A stretch of 64,000 nt of DNA, taken from NCBI GenBank assembly GCA_002394685.1, contig DGUP01000051.1:62001-126000 (forward strand), in the 5' to 3' direction. The notes below the pieces were generated by a model that did no database searches, was not told where the DNA came from, and saw nothing but the letters and a program-made list of their open reading frames with translations. Source of the stretch: Treponema sp. UBA4307 (GTDB taxonomy: Bacteria > Spirochaetota > Spirochaetia > Treponematales > Treponemataceae). Positions 1 through 8,842 of this stretch are shown piece after piece (position 1 is the stretch's first letter; the number at the start of each line of letters is the position of its first letter). A program made the translations under genes and the position numbers.

Positions 1-398
1 GTAACATCCTCAATGATAACAACTCTGTCACCATCTTTTATTTCACTGCCAAGAAGAAGGCCTTTATCTGCACCATGATCTTTAGCTTCCTTGCGGTTTG
101 AACAGTAACGAATTTCCTTACCGTAAAGTTTGCTGTAGGCAATTGTTGTGGCAACACTTAAAGGAATTCCTTTGTAAGCTGGACCAAAAAGCACATCAAA
201 ATCATCACCAAAATTTTCGTGAATTGCCTGTGCATAATATTCTCCAAGTTTAGCAAGCTGACTGCCTGTTACATAAGCACCTGCATTCATAAAGAATGGA
301 GAATGTCTACCACTTTTCAATGTGAAGGAACCGAATTTAAGAACCTTGCACTCAACCATAAAATCAATAAATTCTTTCTTGTAGTCTTTCATAGTCAT
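1..398 (-). CDS. pyrE: Orotate phosphoribosyltransferase (partial, C-terminus outside window)
   Basis: Converts orotate and PRPP to orotidine 5'-phosphate in cytoplasmic pyrimidine synthesis. The reverse strand reads MTMKDYKKEFIDFM, then the conserved FTLKSGRHSPFFMNAG substrate region, FGPAYKGIPL, and YCSNRKEAKDHG. At the window edge it reaches VVIIEDVT, the start of the PRPP-binding loop. About 132 codons are visible; the rest lies upstream of base 1. ATG at 398 is chosen as the outermost start; ATG at 392 (MKDYKK) is an equally plausible alternative, and neither has a strong Shine-Dalgarno. It is divergent from nnr with about 50 bp between. Confidence 0.93.
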   Translation of the reverse strand, partial: MTMKDYKKEFIDFMVECKVLKFGSFTLKSGRHSPFFMNAGAYVTGSQLAKLGEYYAQAIHENFGDDFDVLFGPAYKGIPLSVATTIAYSKLYGKEIRYCSNRKEAKDHGADKGLLLGSEIKDGDRVVIIEDV

Positions 399-414
399 TG
401 ATTTTACCTGTTTA

Positions 415-443
415 TTTACAAAAAATCCATTGAAAATTAAAAT
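415..443 (+). promoter_or_regulatory. Sigma70-like promoter of nnr, placed for a leaderless mRNA
   Basis: TTTACA (415-420), 17-nt spacer, TAAAAT (438-443). The ATG at 451 follows 7 nt after the -10, so transcription would start at or next to the start codon. No Shine-Dalgarno is present. This also argues against the TTG at 430 as start. Confidence 0.5.
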
Positions 444-450
444 CAAGTGT

Positions 451-1980
451 ATGAAAAAGCTGTATAAAGATACCCGAATTTTAGATCAGGCTTGCAGAGA
501 AAAATATTTTCTTTCCGAAGACCTTATGATGGAAAACGCCGCCGCCGCACTTGAATCTGCTGTAATGGCCCACATTTTTAATCCTTCAAACTTTTACCTT
601 AACAGGGCCCATTGTCTTATACTTTGTGGAAGTGGAAATAATGGAGGAGACGGATACGCCCTGGCCCGCAGACTTATTCAAAAAAATATTGCCGTTACCA
701 TCTGTGATTTCGGTCAGCCGAAAACTGAAATTGCACAGCTGCAAAAACAAAGAGCCGACTCTCTGGCAGTAAGTTATGTTTCCTTTTACGAACTGGATGA
801 ATTTATAGAGGAAAAAAGTCTTGACCTGAGAGTTGCAGTTGATTGTGTATTTGGCAGCGGATTTCATGGTCAGCTTCCGGCAGAAGTAAAAATTATTTTT
901 GACCGGATCAATTCAAATACTGACCTTTATAAAATTGCCTGTGATATTCCAAGCGGATTATATTTTAACGCTGATGAAACTGTTACAATGGGCGCCCTTA
1001 AACTGGATCTTTTTAAAGACAGGGCAAAAGATGTTTGTGGAAAAATTACTCTGGCAAATCTTGGAGTTGCACGAAATAATTTTGAAAATGCAGCACAAAG
1101 TCAGCCTGATGCCTGGCTTCTTGAAGAAAGTGACATGACCCTTCCAATCCGCAAAAAAGAAAATGTTAACAAAGGTTCTTTTGGACACCTTGCCCTCATC
1201 TGTGGAGAAAAAAGGGGAGCGGCAAATATTGCAGGTCTTGCAGCGCTGAATTTTGGAGCAGGACTTGTCACTTTAGTTTCTTCCAGTGAAGGATTTTCTG
1301 AAGAATCTAAATCCGGCGGAAATTATTCGGAGGATTCGATTGATTATGAACTTATGACTTCTGATTCATTCCCTGCAAATACCAGTGCCCTTGTTTTTGG
1401 TATGGGGCTGGGCAGAAACAACAAACAGGGATTTACAAAAGCAATAAATTATCTGGAGCAGAATGCAAATCTGAACTGCCTCATAGATGCAGATGCTTTT
1501 TACTATGATGAAATAAAAACTTTATTGGACAAACGGTGCTCTCAATCCACAGAGAATAAATGCATTACAATTCTTACTCCACATCCAAAAGAGTTCTCTG
1601 TTCTGCTGGAAAAGTGTGGCATGGGTTCTTTCACAGTTGAAGAAGTTGTTGAAAATAGATTTGAGCTTGTAAAGAAATTTTGTGACTACTATAAAAATGT
1701 TGTCCTGATTTTAAAAGGCGCAAACGTTCTAATTGGAAATTACAGTTACGATAAATCCGCTGTACAAATTTATATTAATTCTTTTGGAACAGCCGCTCTT
1801 TCTAAAGCAGGTAGTGGGGATGTTTTGTGCGGTCTTGCAGGAGCACTACTTGCACAAAAAAGAGGTGCCCTGGATTCTGCAGTAAGTGCATCTCTTGCAC
1901 ATGCTCTGGCATCCAGAAAAGTAAAAAATAATTTTGCGCTTACTCCCCGCAGCCTGATTGAAAACATCACTCAACTATAA
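451..1980 (+). CDS. nnr: Bifunctional NAD(P)H-hydrate epimerase / ADP-dependent dehydratase
   Basis: Repairs hydrated NAD(P)H: the N-terminal YjeF_N half epimerises the R and S hydrates, and the C-terminal carbohydrate-kinase-like half dehydrates the S form using ADP. The epimerase motif GSGNNGGDGYALARRL lies near residue 60. The dehydratase half shows AALNFGAGLVTLV, DADAFYYDE, ILTPHPKEFSVLL, LKGANVLIG and KAGSGDVLCGLAGALLAQ, where the Asp is the expected catalytic residue. Length (509 aa) is normal for the fusion. ATG at 451 (MKKLYKDTRILDQ) is preferred over TTG at 430 because the family begins about here and the best promoter overlaps the longer start. It is a single gene divergent from pyrE. 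Confidence 0.92.
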   Translation: MKKLYKDTRILDQACREKYFLSEDLMMENAAAALESAVMAHIFNPSNFYLNRAHCLILCGSGNNGGDGYALARRLIQKNIAVTICDFGQPKTEIAQLQKQRADSLAVSYVSFYELDEFIEEKSLDLRVAVDCVFGSGFHGQLPAEVKIIFDRINSNTDLYKIACDIPSGLYFNADETVTMGALKLDLFKDRAKDVCGKITLANLGVARNNFENAAQSQPDAWLLEESDMTLPIRKKENVNKGSFGHLALICGEKRGAANIAGLAALNFGAGLVTLVSSSEGFSEESKSGGNYSEDSIDYELMTSDSFPANTSALVFGMGLGRNNKQGFTKAINYLEQNANLNCLIDADAFYYDEIKTLLDKRCSQSTENKCITILTPHPKEFSVLLEKCGMGSFTVEEVVENRFELVKKFCDYYKNVVLILKGANVLIGNYSYDKSAVQIYINSFGTAALSKAGSGDVLCGLAGALLAQKRGALDSAVSASLAHALASRKVKNNFALTPRSLIENITQL

Positions 1981-1984
1981 AATA

Positions 1985-2049
1985 ATTTACCCTGATTTTA
2001 TTTGTTTCTATATATAAAAGCCTTAAAAAAACAAAAAATTAGGGTAAAT
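1985..2049. repeat. Widely spaced 9-bp inverted repeat upstream of efflux operon
   Basis: ATTTACCCT at 1985-1993 is the exact reverse complement of AGGGTAAAT at 2041-2049, with 47 bp between. It lies between nnr and the TolC-like gene. It could be two half-sites of an operator or a loose terminator for nnr; no U-run follows, so an operator seems as likely. Confidence 0.3.
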
Positions 2050-2108
2050 AACAAACATTTTCTAAAATTCTTGATGCGAAGTGAAAAATTTTAAATTACA
2101 CTTTAAGT

Positions 2109-3581
2109 ATGGATAAATTGAGGAATTTAATAACGCTGATTTTTATTTTTTCATTTGCTGTCATCTCAGTCTGGTCTCAGGAATCGGTTTCCACTTTACT
2201 GGAAGGCTATTTAAAGAATGATTTGTCCATTCAAAATCTTTCGGCAGAAGTAGAAAAGCAAAGTCTGAACAATGAGTCCAGTCAGATTTCCAATGGATTT
2301 AATTTTCAACTTTCCACAGGAACAGTCACCCTTTACACAGGGGATTCAACTTATGTAAAAATTAATCCAGCTGCAAGTCTAAATCTTCCTCAGTACAATG
2401 ATTTAACTTTATCCCTTTCTTCAAAAGCAACAATCGGCGGAGATGATGCAGGAGTAAGCGACACATCAATAAATCTTTCTGCTGATATTATTTCAGAGCA
2501 GGCCGATACAATAAAAATTTCACGCTTAAAGGCAGAACGTTCATTACTGGAAAGCAAGCGGGCATTGCAAAACAGATTTACTTCTGCAGAAAAAGAATTC
2601 TACACAAGTCTGAAAAATCTTTATCAAATTGCGGCTGAAATCAACACTGCAGAAAATGAATATTATGAAGACAAACTTTCCTTTGATCAGATAAAGGCAC
2701 AGGGCTACACGTCAACTTCATCAAAATACAGAACAGCACAACTGGAAGTTCTTTCGGACCAGCACACTATTGATACAAAGAAACACGAACTTGAAAGAGA
2801 AACAAAAGTTTTCGCCAGCCTCTGCGGAATCAATTATCAGGGCACGGATGCAATAACTCAGTTTCTCCCAAATTCAATTCCTCTTGTTGATGCAGTTGAT
2901 GTAAATTCTTTTCCGGAAGAAACTTATACGGAACTTGAAGCAGCCCTATGGACAAACAAAATTAATCAACTTGAAAGAGATGCGGAAAAATTTTTTACAC
3001 TTAATGCAAATGCAGGCTACACTTTTGCAAATTCATCAGCTGGAAGTTCTTCAAAAACAGACACAGTGGATTTTGGTACAGGAATGACTTTTGCTGATAC
3101 AGGATTAAGTGCATCAGCAGGAGTTTCAATCCCTACAACATCTGAAAATCATAACCCGATTTTTACTTTTGGAATTTCCATTGATCCAAATGCGTTTCGA
3201 CAGGCAAAAATCACTTCCCAGATTGAAAAACTTGAAGCAGAACAGGAAGCCATTTCAATACAATCAGCACGAAACAATTACCAAACAGCAGTTACAACAC
3301 AAGCCGCTGAACTTGCGGACATTCAGTGGAACAAATCTTCAAATACAGAAACCTATAATCTTTACAAATCACTGGCGGCAGATTTGCAAACCTGGTACAA
3401 ACGTGGAATCACAACTGAAAGTGAATGGCGCTCTGCAGAAGTGAACAAAGAAAAATATAGAATTCAGCTTTTATTAAACGACATTGATTTAATCATCTAC
3501 AATAACGAAACACTTTTACTTTTTACACGGGACCAGGAATTTGTGTCTGATAAAGAAGGAGCTATGGAAAATGAAAATTAA
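2109..3581 (+). CDS. TolC-family outer-membrane efflux protein
   Basis: Probable outer-membrane channel of a MacAB-type efflux system. The N-terminus (about 1-23, ending VISVWSQ) is a signal peptide. The mature part is Gln/Glu/Ala-rich and helical with two related halves, typical of TolC-like coiled coils: an EKQSLNNESS stretch near residue 48, and long helices around 130-230 and 360-450. Length 490 aa is normal for the family. The stop codon overlaps the start of the following membrane-fusion gene by 11 bases, indicating an operon. No strong Shine-Dalgarno precedes the ATG. The substrate cannot be read from the sequence. Confidence 0.8.
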   Translation: MDKLRNLITLIFIFSFAVISVWSQESVSTLLEGYLKNDLSIQNLSAEVEKQSLNNESSQISNGFNFQLSTGTVTLYTGDSTYVKINPAASLNLPQYNDLTLSLSSKATIGGDDAGVSDTSINLSADIISEQADTIKISRLKAERSLLESKRALQNRFTSAEKEFYTSLKNLYQIAAEINTAENEYYEDKLSFDQIKAQGYTSTSSKYRTAQLEVLSDQHTIDTKKHELERETKVFASLCGINYQGTDAITQFLPNSIPLVDAVDVNSFPEETYTELEAALWTNKINQLERDAEKFFTLNANAGYTFANSSAGSSSKTDTVDFGTGMTFADTGLSASAGVSIPTTSENHNPIFTFGISIDPNAFRQAKITSQIEKLEAEQEAISIQSARNNYQTAVTTQAAELADIQWNKSSNTETYNLYKSLAADLQTWYKRGITTESEWRSAEVNKEKYRIQLLLNDIDLIIYNNETLLLFTRDQEFVSDKEGAMENEN

Positions 3582-4617
3582 AAAACAGATAAAAATTATT
3601 ATGATTGCAGCAACTTCTCTTGCGATTCTTGCAGCGGGATTAATTACTGCAAGGATAATCATTAAAAATCATCAGCAATCAAATACAACTTATAAAGTTA
3701 CTTCCGAAACTTATGAAAATGTAATCGAAGTGTCAGGTGTAGTTTCAGCAGCTCAGGAACAAACTCTTCAGGCCCTGTCTGATGGAACTGTGCTGGAAGT
3801 TTATGTAAAGCAGGGGGACTCTGTAAAAGAAGGGGATGTTATCATCCAGCTTGATGACACTGATGAACAGTACAATCTTGCTAAGCAGGATTATGATATG
3901 GCAACAGTAAGAATTTCTGGTTCTGCAAGACAATATCAGTTAATGCAGACACAGCGCCTTGCTTTAGTTCAGAAAATTGCGGAAAGAAAAGTAACTGCAA
4001 CTTTTGACGGAATAATTGCTTCAATTGATGTTGCTGTTGGAGATTCTCTTGAAGCAAAAGATTCTGTCGGCACTCTGGTTGATGTTTCATATCTTACTGC
4101 AGAAGTGGAGATTGCTGAAACCGATGTTTCCAAATTGAAAATCGGACAGAAGGTAGAGCTTACTTTTCCAGCCTACGATGGAACTGTAGAAGGTTACATT
4201 ACGGGCTGGCCTGCAATTGGTGAAGTAACAAGCCGCGGTGCAACAATCGTAAATGCAAAAATCCGAATTGATGATTATCCGGAAACAATTCTTCCAAACT
4301 TTTCTTTCAGTGGAAAAATTGAAATTGCTCCTGCCGAAACTTTTACAATTGTAAGCAGATATGCAGTGGGAAGGGAAAACGGACAGGCTTATGTTGTTAA
4401 AGCAGGTTCATCTGAAAAAATTTCTGTGTCTGTTATGCCATACGATAAAGAATATGTAAAAATCGTTGAGGGAAACATTAAGGAAGGCGATGTTCTGCAG
4501 GCACAGTCTTCAGCATCAAAATCTGGAACCAGCAGACGTAACGGTCCAGGCCAGATGTCCAGCGGAAAAAATAATTCCGGGGGAGGAGCAGGCAGACCAC
4601 CTCCAGGAGGTTTCTAA
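3571..4617 (+). CDS. HlyD/MacA-family periplasmic adaptor (membrane fusion protein)
   Basis: Links the inner-membrane ABC transporter to the TolC-like channel. One N-terminal membrane helix (IIMIAATSLAILAAGLITA) is followed by a lipoyl/biotinyl-like hairpin (SDGTVLEVYVKQGDSVKEGD, then FDGIIASIDVAVGDSLEAKD) and a beta-barrel part. The alpha-hairpin between the lipoyl halves is very short (about 35 residues). The C-terminus ends in a Ser/Gly/Pro-rich tail (GGGAGRPPPGGF), a common but unexplained trait of YknX/MacA-like proteins. The chosen ATG has AAGGAG at 3556-3561. The in-frame TTG at 3541 lies inside tolC and has no support. Confidence 0.85.
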   Translation: MKIKKQIKIIMIAATSLAILAAGLITARIIIKNHQQSNTTYKVTSETYENVIEVSGVVSAAQEQTLQALSDGTVLEVYVKQGDSVKEGDVIIQLDDTDEQYNLAKQDYDMATVRISGSARQYQLMQTQRLALVQKIAERKVTATFDGIIASIDVAVGDSLEAKDSVGTLVDVSYLTAEVEIAETDVSKLKIGQKVELTFPAYDGTVEGYITGWPAIGEVTSRGATIVNAKIRIDDYPETILPNFSFSGKIEIAPAETFTIVSRYAVGRENGQAYVVKAGSSEKISVSVMPYDKEYVKIVEGNIKEGDVLQAQSSASKSGTSRRNGPGQMSSGKNNSGGGAGRPPPGGF

Positions 4618-5336
4618 TGGCAGATTCTGTAATCAACATGAAAAATGTTAAAAGAACTTACATTATGGGTGATTCAGAAGTCCACGCTTTAAGAAATGTT
4701 TCTTTTAACATTGAACAGGGAGAATTTGTAACCATAATGGGTCCTTCCGGCTCAGGAAAATCCACCTGCATGAATATGATTGGATGTCTTGACCGCCCCA
4801 CAGACGGAATTGTAGAAATCAATGGAAAAGCCACTGCGAAAATGACGGAAAAAGAACTTGCTGTTTTAAGAAATCAGACAGTTGGTTTTGTTTTTCAGCA
4901 GTATTTTTTAATTTCTTCAATGAGCGTAATTGAAAATGTAATGCTCCCTTTAAGATATGCAGGTTTGGAAAAACACGAACGCTACAATCTTGCAAAAGAA
5001 GCTCTTATAAAAGTGGGACTAGAGGATCGAATGAATCATCATCCCCACGAATTGTCAGGAGGACAAAAGCAGCGTGTGGCAATTGCAAGAGCTACAGTTA
5101 CTAAACCAAAAATAATTCTTGCAGATGAACCAACCGGTGCCCTGGACAGTGAAACCGGTAAAGCGGTTATGGCATTATTCAGAGAAATTAATTCCAGGGG
5201 GACAACTGTTGTTATTGTAACCCACGACCCAAGAGTAGGGGCAAGTTCTGACAGATGCATCCGAATTTTTGACGGAATTATCGAATCTGATAAAAAACAA
5301 AATCCTGTTCCATTTGATAAAAGTGAGGAAGTGTAA
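4617..5336 (+). CDS. ABC transporter ATPase, MacB/LolD class
   Basis: Drives the efflux/lipoprotein-type ABC transporter encoded by the flanking genes. Residues 42-50 form Walker A (GPSGSGKST), followed by the Q-loop (VGFVFQQYF), the signature LSGGQKQR, Walker B ILADEPTGALD and the H-loop VTHD. Length of 239 aa is typical. The ATG shares its A with the TAA of the adaptor gene (TAATG), and the stop codon is directly followed by the permease start, so the three are translationally coupled. The ATPase and permease are separate proteins, as in Bacillus YknYZ, not fused as in E. coli MacB. Confidence 0.93.
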   Translation: MADSVINMKNVKRTYIMGDSEVHALRNVSFNIEQGEFVTIMGPSGSGKSTCMNMIGCLDRPTDGIVEINGKATAKMTEKELAVLRNQTVGFVFQQYFLISSMSVIENVMLPLRYAGLEKHERYNLAKEALIKVGLEDRMNHHPHELSGGQKQRVAIARATVTKPKIILADEPTGALDSETGKAVMALFREINSRGTTVVIVTHDPRVGASSDRCIRIFDGIIESDKKQNPVPFDKSEEV

Positions 5337-6530
5337 ATGTTTGAAGATTTCTTAAATGCACTATCCAATTTTAAGCGAAACAAAATGCGAACCTTTCTTT
5401 CTCTGCTGGGAATTATTATTGGGGTAGCATCAGTAATTGTAATTATGAGCATGGGTTCTGCAAGTACAAAACAGATCCAGGACACTTTCGGTTCAAGCGG
5501 TCTGGATATGGTCAGTATTGGTTCAGGATTTATGCGACGAAACAGAAGTGCAGTTACAATTGATTTTAATGATTCTTTCAGGGATGAAATGTTCGGTCAG
5601 ATTTCAGGCATAAAAAAAATCTGGTATAAAAATCAACTTTCTGCAACTCTTTCTTATGGAGACACCAGCGCCACTGCAACTACGTATGCAATAGAAACTG
5701 ATTATCTTCAGACTTACGGTCTTGCCCTGGATAACGGAGAATATTTTTCTGTAACGGACAATGTGTATGGTAATCAGAAAATAATTTTAGGATCGGAAAT
5801 TGCTTCAACTCTTTTTCCAAATGGTGATGCTGTAGGTAAAAGTGTAATCCTTGTTACAAACAGTGTTACTTTTAATTTTAGGGTCGTGGGAGTTTTAAAA
5901 GAACAAAGTTCAGGTTTTGAAAATTCCACAACAGGCTGTTATATTCCAAGAGGATTTTACGCAAAACAAATTACGCCTAATTCTTCAGCAGACACTGTTA
6001 TGGTTCAGGCGATTTCTAATTCCAGGGCAACAGAACTTGTGGATGTTTTAAGTGATTATTGTACTTCAATCTCCGGAACAGAAGGCTCCGTAAGAGTTTC
6101 CTCAATGCAGTCCATGATTGAACAAATGAGTTCCATTACTTCTACAATGAGCGTTATGCTTGCGGCTATTGCAGCAATTTCTCTTCTGGTAGGAGGAATT
6201 GGAATTATGAATATTATGATTGTAACGGTTACAGAACGCAAACAGGAAATTGGAATTCGAAAAGCGCTGGGAGCAACACCAGGAGTTATCAAGCAGCAGT
6301 TTCTTGTGGAATCAGCAAGCATTACTGTTATGGGCGGAATTATAGGAATTATTCTGGGAATCATTATAAGTTTTGCAGTAGAATTCGTTCAGTCCACATC
6401 ATACATAATAAGCTGGCCGGCCTGCATAATCGCTTTCGTCTTCTCTGTATTTGTAGGGATTTTCTTTGGATTAAGTCCTGCATCCCGGGCCTCTAAACTT
6501 GACCCGGTCATCGCACTTTCTGGGGAATAA
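5337..6530 (+). CDS. ABC transporter permease, MacB/FtsX family
   Basis: Inner-membrane subunit of the efflux system. The N-terminal helix (MRTFLSLLGIIIGVASVIVIMSMG) and the adjoining stretch are the MacB_PCD signature, followed by a periplasmic domain of about 220 residues. Then come three C-terminal helices: MLAAIAAISLLVGGIGIMNIMIVTV, the ITVMGGIIGIILGIIISF region, and CIIAFVFSVFVGIFFGLSPA. The motif TERKQEIGIRKALGAT between the second and third helices is diagnostic. It starts immediately after the ATPase stop codon. Length 397 aa is usual. It is the last gene of the tolC-macA-macB-like operon. Confidence 0.92.
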   Translation: MFEDFLNALSNFKRNKMRTFLSLLGIIIGVASVIVIMSMGSASTKQIQDTFGSSGLDMVSIGSGFMRRNRSAVTIDFNDSFRDEMFGQISGIKKIWYKNQLSATLSYGDTSATATTYAIETDYLQTYGLALDNGEYFSVTDNVYGNQKIILGSEIASTLFPNGDAVGKSVILVTNSVTFNFRVVGVLKEQSSGFENSTTGCYIPRGFYAKQITPNSSADTVMVQAISNSRATELVDVLSDYCTSISGTEGSVRVSSMQSMIEQMSSITSTMSVMLAAIAAISLLVGGIGIMNIMIVTVTERKQEIGIRKALGATPGVIKQQFLVESASITVMGGIIGIILGIIISFAVEFVQSTSYIISWPACIIAFVFSVFVGIFFGLSPASRASKLDPVIALSGE

Positions 6531-6547
6531 ATTGACTGAAAATCGTT

Positions 6548-6589
6548 CGGCTATCAATTCAAATATTTACATTTATTCCAGGATAGCCG
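6548..6589. terminator. Weak hairpin between convergent genes
   Basis: CGGCTATC (6548-6555) pairs exactly with GATAGCCG (6582-6589) across a 26-nt loop, just after the efflux operon and before the end of the convergent gene. The T-run is poor, so terminator function is uncertain. Confidence 0.35.
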
Positions 6590-6615
6590 CCGATTCTTTT
6601 ACTGCCAGAAGTTTT

Positions 6616-7386
6616 TTAAAGTTCCTTCCGTTCCAGTTTGTGGTTTTTCCACAGAAAATCGTGATTTGCATATTTGAGAAGAAATGTCTTACTGTCAAAA
6701 ACGTCAAATACTTTGTAAATTACAACGGCATCTTTTTTAACAGTTGAAATCGAAACATTGTTCTCCCTGGAAAAGGTGTCGAACTTTTCATTTTTTAAAA
6801 TCGATTCTATTAGTTTTTTTTGACGGTCAGTTAATTCTTCATATTCATCAAGATTAATTACCAGGCGTCCGGTTTCATTTTGATATGAAACAAAAATTTT
6901 TAAAGTGAAAAAAATTATTACAACAAGAGTAAAAAGGTAGGGCCAGACTTGAATTAGTCTTACAAAATATTCTTTTTTAAAAAGTATAATCCGGACAGCT
7001 GTAATAGCCCCTAACACCAGCAACGAAAGAACTAATTTTAAAATGCTCTTATGATTAAAAAATCCCTGCTCATAAAAAATTACCAGAGCCGCAATATAAC
7101 AAAGTAAAATCGTAATTTCACTGTAATCTGAAAAAGTAAATAAAACGGTAAAAATCAAAAAGAATATTCCATAAATCAAATACTTTTGGGGATGAAAAAT
7201 CAGGAAAATACAGGTCAAAGCGCTTATTACACTTAAAACAAGTATCGAATCAAAAACAATATTCGAAAAATCCGGATTATCAATTAACAAAAAAATTATT
7301 TGTATAGTAAAAAAAAATAATCCACTTAGAGGTATGAAATATTTAAACTTTTTATATGTTTTTCTTAATAATTTGTTATTTTTCAT
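6616..7386 (-). CDS. Membrane protein with C-terminal LuxR-like helix-turn-helix
   Basis: Not matched to a named family. The N-terminal two-thirds contains six or seven hydrophobic helices (for example YFIPLSGLFFFTIQIIFLLI, ILVLSVISALTCIFLIF, FLIFTVLFTF, WPYLFTLVVIIFFTLKIFV). The C-terminal ~75 residues are soluble and read YEELTDRQKKLIESILKNEKFDTFSRENNVSISTVKKDAV. This resembles a LuxR/sigma-4-type HTH in which 'NVSISTVKKD' would be the turn and recognition helix. A membrane-bound DNA-binding protein that acts from the membrane is the natural inference. The gene is a single unit, convergent to the efflux operon. Its ATG lacks a Shine-Dalgarno and sits 6 nt after a -10 element. Confidence 0.6.
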   Translation of the reverse strand: MKNNKLLRKTYKKFKYFIPLSGLFFFTIQIIFLLIDNPDFSNIVFDSILVLSVISALTCIFLIFHPQKYLIYGIFFLIFTVLFTFSDYSEITILLCYIAALVIFYEQGFFNHKSILKLVLSLLVLGAITAVRIILFKKEYFVRLIQVWPYLFTLVVIIFFTLKIFVSYQNETGRLVINLDEYEELTDRQKKLIESILKNEKFDTFSRENNVSISTVKKDAVVIYKVFDVFDSKTFLLKYANHDFLWKNHKLERKEL

Positions 7387-7392
7387 ATTAAC

Positions 7393-7421
7393 AGTCTAAT
7401 CCTAATAAATGTGAAAATCAA
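7393..7421 (-). promoter_or_regulatory. Promoter of the membrane HTH gene, leaderless spacing
   Basis: On the minus strand TTGATT (7421-7416), 17-nt spacer and TAGACT (7398-7393), followed 6 nt later by the ATG at 7386. No Shine-Dalgarno is seen. Confidence 0.4.
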
Positions 7422-7511
7422 TTATCGGGATAATCTTAGTTATAAAGTCTAATTACTCCTTGAAACTTCCCTAATAAATATGTAATGTCCTAAAAAGGAA
7501 GTGTAGCAAAA

Positions 7512-8816
7512 ATGAAAGACAATAAACCACTTGTAGAAATACTTTCCTCTATGGAAACAGATGACCTTGCAAAAATTATTGAACTGTTTTCACGTCAAAA
7601 TCCAGAACTTGAAAAAATGATTAGAAATGCCGCTGCCGGTAAAGACGCAACCTATGAGGCTATAAAAGCAGATATTGCTGCAATAAAAAAGAGCCGAAGG
7701 TTTTATGACTGGCAAAACCGCAGAGAACTTTATGAACAGCTTGAGAACATTCTTGAAAACATCAGAATCAATATAAAAGATTCTGATTCTGCTGTTGACC
7801 TTCTTGTAAAGTTTTTTGCACTGGACGAAAAATGCTGCAACAACTGCGATGACAGCGACGGCGGATTAGGCTACGAGTTTAATGTGGCAGCGATACCAAT
7901 CTTTACTCAGTTTTCACAAGAATATAAGGACAAAGAAAAACTTACCCAGATTATTTATGATTTACTTGAAAATAATCATTATGGTTGTCATGACGGTATT
8001 TTAAAACATGTAGGTGAACTTTTGCCGCAGGAAAATATCCGAACTCTTATGACAAGAAAGTTTTCACATGATTACATTCTGCCAGATCTTGCTTTTGCTG
8101 TTAATGACGCTCCTCTTTTTGAAAAACTGAAGCGCCAGATGAGACCTGACGGACAGCTTTGGGGAGAAGCTTTTTATGAAGTAGCTTTGTGCTACCTTAA
8201 TTATGGAGATGCAAAAAAAGCGCTTGAGTTTGCAGATGAAATTGATACAAATCATTGGGGATACAGAAAGTCAGAAATCCTTGAAACAATCTATCTTAAA
8301 ATAGATGATAAAAATGCACTTAAAAATCTCTATTGCGAAAACTTTTTCAGGTCCCCGTCTGAAGATACAGCAGAAAAAATAAAAACTGTATTCGGCGAAG
8401 ATTTTTTTAAAACCCTTGCTGAACAGAAAAAAGAAGAGGTCCATAACTCAAAACAGTTCAGTCAGAAAGATTTCAATTTTTTGATAGATTATGATACAAC
8501 GGAAAATATTGAGAACTATATTGTGCAGCACAATGATAATCTGTATGGGTTATATTTTGATGCAAGTGACCTTAAGAAAATCAAAAAAAGCTGCTCGCCA
8601 CTAACCCAGACAATAATTATTCGAGTCCCATTAAATTACTATCTTGATAATGCAAAGAGCAAGTTTTATTCGACGGCTGCAAAACATTTAAAGACACTGG
8701 ATAACCTTGCTGCGGAAATAAAAGACTGGCGCGGTGTTGAACCACATAGTGAATATAAAAAGAAGCTGGAAGAAAATCATTCCAGAAAATATGCTTTCTG
8801 GGAAAAATACAGGTAA
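7512..8816 (+). CDS. Uncharacterised 434-aa soluble protein, possibly DUF6880-like
   Basis: No signal peptide or membrane helix. The N-terminus (PLVEILSSMETDDLAKIIELFSRQNPELEKMI) is a helical 'repeat-cap' like segment. The middle contains a Cys cluster (DEKCCNNCDDSDGG, around residue 110) and helical-repeat-like pairs such as FYEVALCYLNYGDAKKALEFADEI. The C-terminus (VEPHSEYKKKLEENHSRK then AFWEKYR) resembles the tail of DUF6880-type proteins that occur beside SWIM zinc-finger proteins; this is from memory and uncertain. An AAGGA element lies upstream of the ATG. It is a single gene with no operon partner, in a region of apparent gene turnover. Function unknown. Confidence 0.7.
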   Translation: MKDNKPLVEILSSMETDDLAKIIELFSRQNPELEKMIRNAAAGKDATYEAIKADIAAIKKSRRFYDWQNRRELYEQLENILENIRINIKDSDSAVDLLVKFFALDEKCCNNCDDSDGGLGYEFNVAAIPIFTQFSQEYKDKEKLTQIIYDLLENNHYGCHDGILKHVGELLPQENIRTLMTRKFSHDYILPDLAFAVNDAPLFEKLKRQMRPDGQLWGEAFYEVALCYLNYGDAKKALEFADEIDTNHWGYRKSEILETIYLKIDDKNALKNLYCENFFRSPSEDTAEKIKTVFGEDFFKTLAEQKKEEVHNSKQFSQKDFNFLIDYDTTENIENYIVQHNDNLYGLYFDASDLKKIKKSCSPLTQTIIIRVPLNYYLDNAKSKFYSTAAKHLKTLDNLAAEIKDWRGVEPHSEYKKKLEENHSRKYAFWEKYR

Positions 8817-8842
8817 ACAGGCAGAAACAATTTTATCTGCCC

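Noticed and set aside
219..401. Plus-strand ORF of 60 codons
   Set aside because: It is antisense to pyrE, whose protein sequence is clearly conserved.
2071..2108. Leaderless promoter for the TolC-like gene
   Set aside because: TACACT lies 6 nt before the ATG, but the only -35 candidate (TTGATG) is 20 nt away, too far for confidence.
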